From: a bacterium | GTDB taxonomy: Bacteria > Desulfobacterota > Deferrisomatia > Deferrisomatales > Deferrisomataceae | Assembly (NCBI GenBank): GCA_027021615.1 | Contig: JALUTY010000078.1 | Coordinates: forward strand, 124,001-188,000 | Length of the DNA stretch: 64,000 nt | Reading direction: 5' to 3' | In this document: positions 25,442 to 34,181 of the stretch, piece by piece | Position numbering within the stretch: position 1 is the stretch's first letter | Layout of the letters: each line of letters opens with the position of its first letter | Made by a program: the position numbers and the translations under genes | Notes under the pieces: generated by a model | Databases searched by the model: none | What the model was told of the DNA's origin: nothing | What the model saw: only the letters and a program-made list of their open reading frames with translations

Positions 25442-27065
25442 CCACGACCTCCTCCTGCGGGCGGTCCCCCGCCCGCACCAGCTCGAACCCCAAGCGCCGG
25501 ACCCGGTTGTCGCCCACCCGCGTCCACCCGGGCAGGGCCCGCAGCCGGACCTCCTCGGCCCCGGCCCACTCGGGCTCCTCGGACACGAGGCGGTCGAACG
25601 CCTCCCGGGTCTCGGCCCCCCGCAGGGCGATTCGGCCCCGGTTGTGGAGCCACAGCAGGAACCGCAGGAACCCCCGGGTCTCGGCCGCGTCCATGTCCAT
25701 CAGGCACACCGGCTCCTCCGCCACGACCCGGCCGGTCTCGTCCACCACGGGCCTGGCGGGCACGTCGTGGGCCGCCAGGCCCTCCAGGTCGCCCCGGCCG
25801 TCGGGCCGGCTCCACAGGTAGGCCAGCAGGGCCCGCAGGTGGCCGACGAGCCGCTCCAGGCGGCGGCGCTCCCGGGCGGTCCACTCGGGGTCGGCCCAGG
25901 GGTCGGCCAGGAACGCCTCGCCCGGGGCGTCGCGGGTCTGGGGCGGGGGCGGAAAGGCGTGGGCCAGGTGGAACCACCGGGGCCGGCGGGGCCCCAGCAG
26001 GGGGCCCAGGAACCGGTGGACCTCGTCGAGCCCGGGCCCTTTGCGGAGCACCGGGTCGAGCACCTCGGTCTCCATGGGAAGCCGGCGGAGGGTGGGGGTG
26101 AAGGTCAGCAGCCCCAGCTTGAGCCGCCGGAACTCCCGGCGCAGCTCGGTGTTCAGGGCGAACAGCACGTTGTGGCGGTCCACGATCCGGGCCGTGCCGG
26201 CCTGGAGCTCCCGGAGGGCGGCCAGGTTGTCGCGGACCACGGGGTCGGTGGGGCCCTTCCGGCGGACCTGGCGCAGGAGCGTGCGCATCTGCCCCTCGAT
26301 CAGATCGCGGATGCGGGCGAAGTGCTCCTTCTCCTCCCGGAGCCGGTCGGCCACCACCCCGCCGAAGTACTCGATCTCCTCGGCCGAGACCTCGCCGGGG
26401 TTGGACCGGAGCTTGCCCCGGAGCTCCCGGTGGCGCTCCTGGGCCTGGGTGATCTTGAGCAGCAGGGTGTCCACCACCCGGCCGGCCTCGGCGTAGCACC
26501 CCCGTTTGACCTGGTGCTCCAGGAACAGGCGCTCCATGTCGGTGTCGAGGGCGCCGTACACCTCCTTGAGCCGGAAAAAGAGGTCGATGCCGGCCGGGGT
26601 GAGCTTGAGCTTGTAGGCCCCGCGCTCCCGGGACGCCTCGGCCTCCAGGATCCGGAACGCGTGGGTCACGGTGCGGCCCGAGGCGAAGTCGAAGAACTCG
26701 GTGCGGAAGATCTCGCCGGAGTTCTGGAGCTCGTTGAGCACCCGGGCCACCAGGGCTTCGGCCTCGCCCCGCCCCATCTCCCGGCCCTCGGCCCGGGCCT
26801 GGCCGAGCACCAGGGGCGTGAGGGCGTCCAGCAGCTCCCGGTGGGTGGCGCCCCCGCGGCCCGTGAGCATGCACTCGCACACGTGGGCCAGGATCGCCAT
26901 GGCCACGGTGAACCCCCGGTTGCCCTCGGCGATGTCGTCGCCGTAGAACCGGGACAGCAGCCGCAGCACGGGGTAGAACACCAGCACCGACCGGCACCGG
27001 TCGGCGTGGTCCCGGAGGTAAGGGTGCCGGCGGAGGACCTCGGACGCGTCCACGTCCGGCCTCAC
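25434..27065 (-). CDS. jetA: Wadjet kleisin-like subunit JetA (MksF-like)
   Basis: 543 residues from GTG 27065. The text (FYPVLRLLSRFYGDDIAEGNRGFTVAMAIL, NELQNSGEIFRTEFFDFASGRTVTHAFRILE, KLTPAGIDLFFRLKEVYGALD) matches the JetA family of Wadjet and MksBEF condensins. The N-terminus is winged-helix-like and the middle is a long helical region. The GTG start overlaps the aroF stop (GTGA). The defence system is therefore translationally coupled to a biosynthetic gene, and no separate promoter is visible. Confidence 0.82.
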   Translation of the reverse strand: MRPDVDASEVLRRHPYLRDHADRCRSVLVFYPVLRLLSRFYGDDIAEGNRGFTVAMAILAHVCECMLTGRGGATHRELLDALTPLVLGQARAEGREMGRGEAEALVARVLNELQNSGEIFRTEFFDFASGRTVTHAFRILEAEASRERGAYKLKLTPAGIDLFFRLKEVYGALDTDMERLFLEHQVKRGCYAEAGRVVDTLLLKITQAQERHRELRGKLRSNPGEVSAEEIEYFGGVVADRLREEKEHFARIRDLIEGQMRTLLRQVRRKGPTDPVVRDNLAALRELQAGTARIVDRHNVLFALNTELRREFRRLKLGLLTFTPTLRRLPMETEVLDPVLRKGPGLDEVHRFLGPLLGPRRPRWFHLAHAFPPPPQTRDAPGEAFLADPWADPEWTARERRRLERLVGHLRALLAYLWSRPDGRGDLEGLAAHDVPARPVVDETGRVVAEEPVCLMDMDAAETRGFLRFLLWLHNRGRIALRGAETREAFDRLVSEEPEWAGAEEVRLRALPGWTRVGDNRVRRLGFELVRAGDRPQEEVVDA

Positions 27066-28075
27066 CCACCCCCCCTCAGCCGGCCCACCCGGTCGAGCTC
27101 GGCCATCAGGCGGGTGAACGTGGGGAAGTCCAGGGACTGGGGCCCGTCGCACAGGGCCCGGCAGGGGTCGGGGTGGACCTCCACCATGATCCCGGCCGCG
27201 CCCACCACGAACGCGGCCTTGGCCACGGGGGGCACCAAGTCCCTCCGGCCCAGGGCGTGGCTGGGGTCCACGATCACCGGCAGGTGGGTGGCGGCGCGCA
27301 GGTAGGGCACCACGGCCAGGTCCAGGGTGTTCCTGAGGGCCCGCTCGAAGGTGCGGATGCCCCGCTCGCACAGGATCACCTGCTCGTTCCCCTCGAGCAG
27401 GATGTACTCGGCGGCCGCCAGGAACTCGTCCAGGGTGGCGCTCATGCCCCGCTTGAGCAGAACGGGCTTGCCGGCCCGACCCGCCTCCTTGAGCAGGTCG
27501 AAGTTCTGCATGTTGCGGGCCCCGATCTGCACGCAGTCGGCCGCACGGGCCACCCGTTCGAGCTGGTCGATCCGCATCACCTCGGTGACCACAGGCAGGC
27601 CCGCCTCCCGGGCCGCCTCGGCCAGGAGGTCGAGCCCCTCGTACCCCAGCCCTTGGAACGAGTGGGGGCCGGTCCGGGGCTTGAACGCCCCTCCGCGCAT
27701 CAGGTGGGCCCCGGCCGCCTTGACGGCCCGGGCCGCGGCCCGCACCTGCTCGGCGCTCTCCACGGCGCAGGGCCCGGCGATCACCACGGGGTCCCGGCTC
27801 CACCCGATCTCCACGGGCCCCACCCGCACCACGGTGTCCTCGGGGTGGAAGTCGCGGCTCACCAGCTTGTAGGGCTTGGTGACGTGGATGAACTCGCGGA
27901 TGCCCTCCAGGTCCCGGAACGGGGCCTCGTCCACGTACCCCTGGTTCCCCAGCACCCCGATCGCCACCCGCTCGCCCCCGGGGATCGGCTGCGGCGTGAG
28001 CCCCAGGTCCCGGATCCGCCGGCACACCGCCTTCACCTGCTCCGATGTGGCAAAATGATCCATCACGATCAGCAT
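27062..28075 (-). CDS. aroF: DAHP synthase (3-deoxy-7-phosphoheptulonate synthase)
   Basis: 337 residues with an N-terminal ferredoxin-like regulatory segment (MLIVMDHFATSEQVKAVCRR...) and a TIM barrel carrying VIAGPCAVES, GGAFKPRTGPHSFQGLG and VDPSHALGRRD. This is the Thermotoga-type single-chain enzyme. It condenses phosphoenolpyruvate and erythrose-4-phosphate at the first step of the shikimate pathway. A GAGAGGGAGAGA ribosome site precedes ATG 28075. Its stop overlaps the jetA start. No other aromatic-pathway gene is nearby. Confidence 0.93.
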   Translation of the reverse strand: MLIVMDHFATSEQVKAVCRRIRDLGLTPQPIPGGERVAIGVLGNQGYVDEAPFRDLEGIREFIHVTKPYKLVSRDFHPEDTVVRVGPVEIGWSRDPVVIAGPCAVESAEQVRAAARAVKAAGAHLMRGGAFKPRTGPHSFQGLGYEGLDLLAEAAREAGLPVVTEVMRIDQLERVARAADCVQIGARNMQNFDLLKEAGRAGKPVLLKRGMSATLDEFLAAAEYILLEGNEQVILCERGIRTFERALRNTLDLAVVPYLRAATHLPVIVDPSHALGRRDLVPPVAKAAFVVGAAGIMVEVHPDPCRALCDGPQSLDFPTFTRLMAELDRVGRLRGGG

Positions 28076-28152
28076 CCGAATCTCTCCCTCTCATCTCCTG
28101 GCCGGTGCGACCCCCCAACATCCCCCAATCGGTGGTGGGTTGTCAAAGCGGC

Positions 28153-28425
28153 GGTCGGGCCTTCGGCCCGCTGGGCAAGTGGCTTTCGCCAACCCGGGGG
28201 CAAGGGGCCTGGTGGAGCGCGGGGCGTGGCTCCCACAGTCGCTGCATCCGGTGCTCAGCCGATGCTCGCCTCCCCCAGGACCCTTGGATCACGTTCTCCC
28301 TGATCGGTCTGGCACGGAACCTTTGCAACCCCGGCTGGGCACCGGGTGCAGCGTGAGTCGGATACTGCACTCACGCGCGGCCGGAAGCAGGCCCCTTGTC
28401 CCCGCGGGAGGGCGTCCTGTTACGT
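28153..28425. repeat. Long imperfect palindrome, family D copy 1
   Basis: It starts with the GGGCCTTCGGCCC hairpin, then GGGCAAGTGGCTTTCGCC. A left arm, GGGGGCAAGGGGCCTGGTGG, is inverted at about 28385-28400 (AGGCCCCTTGTCCCC), and CGCTGCATCCGG is met by CGGATACTGCACTCACGCG. Copy 2 is at 44217-44520 with more than 200 alignable bases. The rest of the 28076-28466 gap shows no gene. Confidence 0.75.
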
Positions 28426-28466
28426 CGCACGTCGTAGGGCCCCCAGGGGCCGAAGGGGCCTTCCCG

Positions 28467-28946
28467 TCATGGGGTGCGAGCTTGTGCCTCGCACACGTCC
28501 ACCTCCCGGCCGCCGGTGATCTCGACCAACCGGTCCACGGTCAGGGGAACGGCCGAGCGGTCGTTGCCGGCGGCCGGGTAGACCCGCGCGAACCTCCGCA
28601 GGCTCCGGTCCACCAGGATCGGCACGTCTGCTGGGAGCAGGAAGGGGCACACCCCGCCCGGCGCGTACCCGGTGTGCCGGATCACGTCCCCGGCCCCGGG
28701 CATCCGCACCTTGCCGGTCCACCCCAGGGCCCGTTTGAGCTTGGAGCCCTTGACCCGGGTGTCCCCCGAGGTCACCACCACCGCGGGCCGGCCGCCCACC
28801 AGGAGCAGCAGGGTCTTGGCGATCTCGGCGGGGGTGCATCCCACGGCCGCCGCCGCGGTCTCGGCGGTCGGCGTGGCCACGTCGAACTCCCACACCTCCA
28901 CACCATGGGCGTTCAGGTACGTCTTCACATCGTCGATGGAGGGCAT
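28467..28946 (-). CDS. YbaK/EbsC-family aminoacyl-tRNA deacylase
   Basis: 159 residues, the family's usual length. Conserved segments are GCTPAEIAKTLLLLVGG, VTSGDTRVKGSKLKRAL (the catalytic-site Lys region), GYAPGGVCPFLL and PILVDRSLRRF. These free-standing editing enzymes hydrolyse mischarged tRNA such as Cys-tRNA(Pro). The substrate here could also be another small amino acid. The gene is monocistronic, between two geneless gaps. Confidence 0.88.
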   Translation of the reverse strand: MPSIDDVKTYLNAHGVEVWEFDVATPTAETAAAAVGCTPAEIAKTLLLLVGGRPAVVVTSGDTRVKGSKLKRALGWTGKVRMPGAGDVIRHTGYAPGGVCPFLLPADVPILVDRSLRRFARVYPAAGNDRSAVPLTVDRLVEITGGREVDVCEAQARTP

Positions 28947-29258
28947 CGGGTTTCTCGGCTCATGGTGTTTCGCCTCTCAAGAGAGCTCGCGCCTCGGCGG
29001 GGAAGGCGGCCCTTCGACAGGGGCCGTCTCTTTCCCCCGTGGAGCGGAGCCGAGGGTACTGTACCACGAGCGGGCCCTCGATTCCGGCCCTCTTCGGTCG
29101 GGTGACCTCGATCGACACCGCCCGTAGCAGCTTCGGTCGTCGGTCAAGACGAGGAGCGCGGGGGCGTCCGCTGGAGAGCCGGGTGCGGCCGTTCTCTTCC
29201 TTGACAAACCGAGGAGATCTGCTTTGTTTTCGGCAGCTCTCGCGATGGGAGAGTGCTG
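28947..29258. other. Intergenic region between divergent genes
   Basis: 312 bp with no gene. It contains a remnant of the palindrome core (CTGGAGAGCCGGGTGCGGCC, 29171-29190), a two-unit CGGTCNN stretch near 29134-29147, and TTGACA at 29201-29206. The TTGACA could be a -35 box for the receiver-KaiC-kinase genes, but no good -10 follows at 16-18 bp. Confidence 0.5.
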
Positions 29259-29630
29259 ATGAGCATCTTGGTGGCAGAAAGAGATCCGTTCTGGCAGAGG
29301 CGGTGGCAGGTCCTGGAGCTTCCATGGACCGTGGAGATCGTGACGGACGGCGTCTTGGCCCTGGAGAGGGCGTTCCGGGATCCGCCTGCCGCCGTGGTCT
29401 GCGAAGCGCTCCTTCCCCTTCTCGACGGGCTCGCCCTGGTCCGGCGGCTTCGGGCCCACCCGTTGACCCGGAAGGTTCCCGCTGCGGTGGTGTCGAGTCT
29501 GCCCCTTGCCGACCGAGCCCGGGAGGCGGGGGCAGACTTTTTTTTGCAGAAACCCCTTGCTGACCGGGACCTGCGGGATCTGGCCCGGCGGCTGGCGACC
29601 CGCCGGGCGGGAGAAGGGAGGGACCCGTGA
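29259..29630 (+). CDS. Receiver-like protein with phosphomimetic Glu
   Basis: 123 residues from ATG 29259 (GGGAGA 7 bases upstream; a GTG six bases earlier is possible). It has the receiver fold: VLVAE-type strand 1, VVCEALLPLLDG at the phosphorylation loop, the Ser pair in VVSSLPL and Lys in LQKPL. The phosphoacceptor Asp is replaced by Glu49 and the N-terminal acidic pair is reduced (AERD). It may therefore be constitutively active or a docking module. The GTGA overlap couples it to the KaiC gene. Confidence 0.75.
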   Translation: MSILVAERDPFWQRRWQVLELPWTVEIVTDGVLALERAFRDPPAAVVCEALLPLLDGLALVRRLRAHPLTRKVPAAVVSSLPLADRAREAGADFFLQKPLADRDLRDLARRLATRRAGEGRDP

Positions 29631-31030
29631 CCCGCGTACCCACCCACGTTCCCCATCTGGACGAGGTGATCCAGGGGGGATTCCCCCGCGGATCGTTGGT
29701 CCTGCTGGCCGGACGGGCAGGGACGGGCAAGACCCTCCTCGCCCTCCAGTGGTTGTTTGGAAACGCTACCGAGGAAGCCTCCGGCCTGTACTGTACGACC
29801 CTGTCCGAGCCACAGGACAAGCTTCTCAGGCACCTAGGGGGGTACCGGTTTTTCGACCCCGATGCGGTCGGGGATCGTATCCGGTTCGCCGACCTGGGGC
29901 CGGTGCTTCTGGAGCAGGGGCCGGGGACCGCGGTCGGCGAGCTGGAGCGGTTGCTCCGGGCCCACGAGCCCACGTACCTGGTGGTGGACAGCTTCCGCGC
30001 GTTCGGGGATCTGGCCCCGTCGGCCGAAGCGTTCCGGCCCTTGGTGTTCCGGCTGGGGGCCCATCTGGCCACCCTGCCCGTCACCACCTTGCTTTTGGGC
30101 GAGTACGGGGACCACGAGGTCATGGAGACGGTGGCCGCCAGCGTGGTGGACGGCATCGTGTACCTGCGCAACGATGTGGACCCCGACCGGAGCGGTCGGC
30201 GGAGCCTGCGGCTCGTCAAACTGCGGGGCTCGGGCTTCCAGGAGGGGGAGCACCCCCTGTGGATCGACGCAGCCGGGGTCCGGGTGGCGCCCCGCTACTC
30301 CACTCCGGAGCGGCCGGTCACCTACGATCCCCTGGACCGGCAGGTTTCGTCGGGGGTGGAGGGGCTGGATCGGCTCACCGGCGGGGGAGTTTTGGAGGGG
30401 ACCGCCACCTTGTTCGTGGGGGAGCCCGGCACCGGCAAGACCACCTTCTGCCTGCATGCCGTGGCTGCTGCGGCTCGTCGCGGCGAGCCGAGCCTGTTCG
30501 TCTCGTTCCAGGAGGATCCCAACCAGCTCGCCCGGGCCGCCCAGCGGTTGGGCGTGCCCGCCGACGGGCCGGTGGAGTTCTTCTACACCTCGCCCGTGGA
30601 GCTGGGATCCGACCGCCATGTGCTCGACGTGGCCCGGAGGGCCGAGGCGTGCGGGGCCCGGCTGGTGGCCGTGGACAGCCTCACCGACCTCCGGGCCGGC
30701 GCCGGCGATCGGTACCTGGCCTTCGCCTACTCCCTGGTCCAGCACTTCAAGGACCGTCGGGTGAGCTTGGCACTGACCTTGGAGTCCAGCGACCTGTTCG
30801 GCACGGTGCGGATCTCGGGGGTGGGCATCTCCCACGTGGCCGACAACGTGGTGCTTCTGCGTTACCTGGAGGAGGACGGCCGGTTGGGAACGGCCCTCAC
30901 GGTGCTGAAGGCCCGGGGCATCGAGCACTCCCGGGAGATCGTGCGCTACACCGTGGACACCGACGGCATTCGGGTGCTGGGCAGGATCGAGCCGGGGCGG
31001 CGGGTATTCGAGGGGGGCGGAGGTGGCTGA
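29627..31030 (+). CDS. Double KaiC/RecA-superfamily ATPase
   Basis: 467 residues from GTG 29627. Two tandem KaiC-like domains are present. The first has Walker A GRAGTGKT (29-36) and Walker B YLVVDSFRAF. The second has Walker A GEPGTGKT (265-272) and Walker B LVAVDSLTDLR. Each begins with a KaiC-like GxxxLDxxxxGG segment. Both P-loops are intact, but the autophosphorylation Ser/Thr pair of cyanobacterial KaiC cannot be confirmed. There are no kaiA or kaiB genes nearby. Sandwiched between a receiver and a kinase, it probably acts in signal transduction; the kinase GTG overlaps its stop by 8 bases. Confidence 0.88.
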   Translation: MTRVPTHVPHLDEVIQGGFPRGSLVLLAGRAGTGKTLLALQWLFGNATEEASGLYCTTLSEPQDKLLRHLGGYRFFDPDAVGDRIRFADLGPVLLEQGPGTAVGELERLLRAHEPTYLVVDSFRAFGDLAPSAEAFRPLVFRLGAHLATLPVTTLLLGEYGDHEVMETVAASVVDGIVYLRNDVDPDRSGRRSLRLVKLRGSGFQEGEHPLWIDAAGVRVAPRYSTPERPVTYDPLDRQVSSGVEGLDRLTGGGVLEGTATLFVGEPGTGKTTFCLHAVAAAARRGEPSLFVSFQEDPNQLARAAQRLGVPADGPVEFFYTSPVELGSDRHVLDVARRAEACGARLVAVDSLTDLRAGAGDRYLAFAYSLVQHFKDRRVSLALTLESSDLFGTVRISGVGISHVADNVVLLRYLEEDGRLGTALTVLKARGIEHSREIVRYTVDTDGIRVLGRIEPGRRVFEGGGGG

Positions 31031-32546
31031 GGGGACCGCGGTCGTGATGGGCCGGGTGGTGCGGGCCCTGAGGTCGGCCCGCAGCCCGGCTGAGGCCTCC
31101 GAAGGGTTTGTCGCGTCTTTGGAGGTCTTGTGTGGTCAGCGGGTTTACGCGGTATTCCTGGCCCGGTCGGGCTGCGAGAGCCTGGAGCCGGTGGTGTGGC
31201 GGGGTAGGGGTAGGCGGCCCGATCCCCTTCCCATGGGGCTGGACCCCCTACCGTTTCTCCGTCGGACCGCAGGGCTCGGGCCGGCCGACCCGCTGCGGAT
31301 GTTCCCCTTGTATCTGGACACCCCCGGCCGACTGCTGGGGTTCTTCGCCTGCGGGGGTGCCCCGTGCCCCCACTGCGTCGGGTCCGAGCCGCTGTGTGAG
31401 TCCCTGTCCGACGTGCTGACCCTTCACCTACAGCGGGCCGAGGATCTGGCCGGGGCCCTGGAGCGGGAGGCCCGGGCTGTGGATCTCCAGCGGGCCGTGG
31501 TGGAGAGCCTGCCCATGGCTGTCGCGCTATGCGACGACCAATGCCGGCTGCTCACGGCGAACCGGATGTTTCGCGAGGCCTGCGGCGGTTCGGCAGAGGC
31601 CGGCACCCCGGTGACCCTCCTGCTGCCGGCAGGGGCCCTGGAAGGTGTGGACCTCGGGGAGTTGCTGGATAAGGCCTTGCGCGGCCACCCTACCTTCCGG
31701 CCCCGGGTGCGCCTGATAGGTTCCCGCGGCAGCCCACGGGTGGTCAGCCTGTGGCTCACCCCCCTGCGCGACGGGTGCCTGACCCCGGGGACCCTGCTGG
31801 CCCTGTACGACGTGACCCGGGAGGCCCGTACCGAGGACGCCTTGTCACGGGCCCAGCGCATGGAGAGCCTGGGCCGGCTCGCCTCCGGCCTGGCCCACGA
31901 GTTCAAAAATCTCTTAATGACCATCCAGGGGAACGCCGAGCTGCTCCACCTGCACGGGGGCCTGGAGGTTGCTGGCCGGGAGCGGGTCGACCGGATTTTA
32001 TCGGCGTGCGCCCAGGCCTCGGAGCTTGCATACCGGGTGCTCGCCTTCGGCCGCGGGTCCCGGCCACGGGCAAAGCCCCTTCGTCTCGGTGAGCTGGCTG
32101 CCCGGGTGGCGGAACTGGCTCGAGCGGCCCTGCCCAAGGGGGTGGAGTTCTGGCTCCCCCGGGATCCCGGCCCGGTGGTCGAAGTGGATCCCTCGAGCAT
32201 GGAGCAGGTGCTCCTGAACCTGCTTCTCAACGCCGGCGAGGCCGCGGGGAGGGCGGGAACCGTGGCGGTGCGGGTGGGCTCGGAGCCGGGTCGGGCGTGG
32301 TTCGAGGTGGAGGACGACGGCCCGGGCATGCCGCGGCAGGTGGCCGAGCAGGCGTTCGAGCCGTTCTTCACCACCAAGGAGGAGGGGGGGGGCACCGGGC
32401 TGGGCCTGGCCGTGGCCTACGGCATCGTGCGCGACCACGGCGGCGAGATCGAGCTCGACACCGCCCCGGGACGGGGCTGCCGGTTCCGGGTGTGGCTCCC
32501 GCTGGATCAGCCCCCGGGCGGGGTCAGAACGCCTCGTTCACCGTGA
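31023..32546 (+). CDS. PAS-containing soluble histidine kinase (NtrB-like)
   Basis: 507 residues from GTG 31023. No membrane helix is apparent. A GAF-like N-terminal region with a Cys cluster (CGGAPCPHC) is followed by a PAS domain (about 155-270) and an NtrB-type kinase: H-box LASGLAHEFKNLL with His292, N-box QVLLNLLLNAGEAA, G1 DDGPGMP and G2 GGGTGLGLAVAYG. The Cys-rich N-terminus might bind metal or sense redox. It is coupled to the KaiC gene; the partner could be the Glu-receiver or another regulator. Its last 23 bases overlap the convergent barrel gene. Confidence 0.88.
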   Translation: MAEGTAVVMGRVVRALRSARSPAEASEGFVASLEVLCGQRVYAVFLARSGCESLEPVVWRGRGRRPDPLPMGLDPLPFLRRTAGLGPADPLRMFPLYLDTPGRLLGFFACGGAPCPHCVGSEPLCESLSDVLTLHLQRAEDLAGALEREARAVDLQRAVVESLPMAVALCDDQCRLLTANRMFREACGGSAEAGTPVTLLLPAGALEGVDLGELLDKALRGHPTFRPRVRLIGSRGSPRVVSLWLTPLRDGCLTPGTLLALYDVTREARTEDALSRAQRMESLGRLASGLAHEFKNLLMTIQGNAELLHLHGGLEVAGRERVDRILSACAQASELAYRVLAFGRGSRPRAKPLRLGELAARVAELARAALPKGVEFWLPRDPGPVVEVDPSSMEQVLLNLLLNAGEAAGRAGTVAVRVGSEPGRAWFEVEDDGPGMPRQVAEQAFEPFFTTKEEGGGTGLGLAVAYGIVRDHGGEIELDTAPGRGCRFRVWLPLDQPPGGVRTPRSP

Positions 32547-33648
32547 CGATGGGGGCGGCCCCAAAGCGGGAGACGCCCAGGTCTAACCGGAGGTTCATGC
32601 GGTTCTCGGGGTCCAGGGCGAACCGCAGGCCCGCACCTCCGGACACCGGGATCCCCCCCAAGCCGAAGCCCCGGACGCTGGGGGCCACCTCTCCCGCCCC
32701 GGCAAAGAGCACGCCCGCGAACCGGGTCCCCAGGGGGACCCGGTACTCCACCTGGGCCGTGAGCAGGTTCCGGTCCCGGAGCCGGCCCTCGTACAGCCCC
32801 CGCATGTTCACGGGCCCGCCCATCTCGGCCAACCGGAAGAACGGGGGCCGGCCCCGGGTGAACGCCCCGGTGACCTGGGCGGCCAGCACGTGGCCCCGCC
32901 ACAGTGACACGAACCCCCGCAGGTCCACGCTGATGCGGGTGAACGGAAACTCCCCCAGGGGCCGGCCCGCGTACCGTACCACCCGCACCGTGTGGTACGC
33001 CCCCGACGTCGGCCAGAACTCCTGATCCCGGGAGTCCCACTCCACCACCCCCCCGGCCCCCGCCACGTCCCCCCCGCGGCTGCCCCGGAACGCCTCCCGG
33101 TCGAGGAACCCCCCGGGCTCCACCTCGGAGATCGTGGTGAACGACAGGTCCACCGCCGGTCCGGCCCGCAGCGGTCCCCACAGCCGCCGGAGGAACGCCG
33201 CCTCGAACAAGGCCGTGCGGCGGGTGAAGTCCTCCTCATCATCGTCGGACACGCCGCTGCCCACCCCCCAGAACGTGCTGGGCCACTCATTGAACGCGGC
33301 CGAGAACCGAAGGAGGTACCGGCCGTCCCGTAGGTACAGCGAGGGGCTGAGGGCCAGGTTGTACTGGGACCGGAGGGTGTAGAAGGCCACTCCGATGACG
33401 CTGCTGGGCCGGGCGTCCGCCCCGTCGCCGGGCCACCGGAACGCCCGCACCAGCATGCCGCCGAAGGCGAGGCTCGTCTCCTGGGTGTAGAAGGAAATGG
33501 GCAGCACCGACACCTTTCGGGAGGAAGGGGGAGAGGGGGGGGATGGGGAGCCCGCCCGGACCGGCCGGGATGCCCCCAGGGTCAGCAGCAGCGCGGCCCA
33601 CACCGACACGACGACCGGGACCCAGCGTCGTCGTGTCGGCAGGGCCAC
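32524..33648 (-). CDS. BamA/TamA-type outer-membrane barrel (surface antigen)
   Basis: 374 residues from GTG 33648, chosen because the signal peptide (WVPVVVSVWAALLLTLGASRPVRA) then lies at the N-terminus. The rest is beta-barrel strands ending with GAGLRFALDPENRMNLRLDLGVSR and the aromatic-type terminus NEAF, as in Omp85 C-terminal domains. No POTRA domains are present, so it resembles the short patatin-less or single-barrel members. Role in transport or assembly is uncertain. It follows the comFB-like gene by 20 bases. Confidence 0.78.
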   Translation of the reverse strand: MALPTRRRWVPVVVSVWAALLLTLGASRPVRAGSPSPPSPPSSRKVSVLPISFYTQETSLAFGGMLVRAFRWPGDGADARPSSVIGVAFYTLRSQYNLALSPSLYLRDGRYLLRFSAAFNEWPSTFWGVGSGVSDDDEEDFTRRTALFEAAFLRRLWGPLRAGPAVDLSFTTISEVEPGGFLDREAFRGSRGGDVAGAGGVVEWDSRDQEFWPTSGAYHTVRVVRYAGRPLGEFPFTRISVDLRGFVSLWRGHVLAAQVTGAFTRGRPPFFRLAEMGGPVNMRGLYEGRLRDRNLLTAQVEYRVPLGTRFAGVLFAGAGEVAPSVRGFGLGGIPVSGGAGLRFALDPENRMNLRLDLGVSRFGAAPIVTVNEAF

Positions 33649-33668
33649 CGTGCGCTCGGGTTCCAGGA

Positions 33669-34181
33669 TCAACGGTCCTCGCCCAGCCTCTGCAGGGCTT
33701 CGAGCAGTCTGGGGGCCGGGTCGTCCACCAGGGGGACGCGCTCGGGGTGCCACTCGGGCTTCCGGGCCGTGGTGGCCAGCGCCTCGTCCACCCGCGAGGC
33801 CACCAGCTCGCCCAGCTCCGCCTCGGCCCGGCGCCGCTGGAACGCGGCCCCCTCCAGGCTGGTGGCGTACAGGGGGGGCAAGCGGTTCAGGGCGTAGGCC
33901 ATGATGTCGTGGAGGTTGGTCCGTACGGCCCGGAGCACCGCGGGGTCCTCGCACCGGCGCTCCACCTCGGCCCACACCAGCTCCTCCATGATGTTCCGGT
34001 AGCGGCTGGCGGCCGGGATCCGAACCTCCCCCGTCTCGAGCGCCTCGCGGAGCCGGCTCAGCATCCGGGCCTCCCCCGACCCCGGTCGCCCCGCCTCCAG
34101 GTGTCGGAGGATCGCCATGGCTTGGTCGGGGGGGCACACGCCACTGTCCAACACGGCTTCCACGATTCGCTTCAGGTGCAT
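33669..34181 (-). CDS. ComFB-domain protein
   Basis: 170 residues. The centre holds the ComFB signature: NIMEELVWAEVERR, then DIMAYALNRLPPLYATSLEG (helix followed by the ALNRLPPxY motif). The Zn-binding Cys residues seen in some ComFB proteins are absent. ComFB proteins were named from competence operons, and cyanobacterial members bind c-di-GMP; a signalling role is plausible. GGAGT lies before ATG 34181. No competence genes are adjacent. Confidence 0.78.
   Translation of the reverse strand: MHLKRIVEAVLDSGVCPPDQAMAILRHLEAGRPGSGEARMLSRLREALETGEVRIPAASRYRNIMEELVWAEVERRCEDPAVLRAVRTNLHDIMAYALNRLPPLYATSLEGAAFQRRRAEAELGELVASRVDEALATTARKPEWHPERVPLVDDPAPRLLEALQRLGEDR

Noticed and set aside
18181-28075. 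Defence island bounded by an integrase or tRNA
   Set aside because: No integrase, tRNA or direct repeat ends were found. GC and codon use match the surroundings, so horizontal transfer is not supported by this window.
28121-28146. Promoter for aroF from TTGACA on the minus strand
   Set aside because: No acceptable -10 box at 16-18 bp. It remains possible but is not called.
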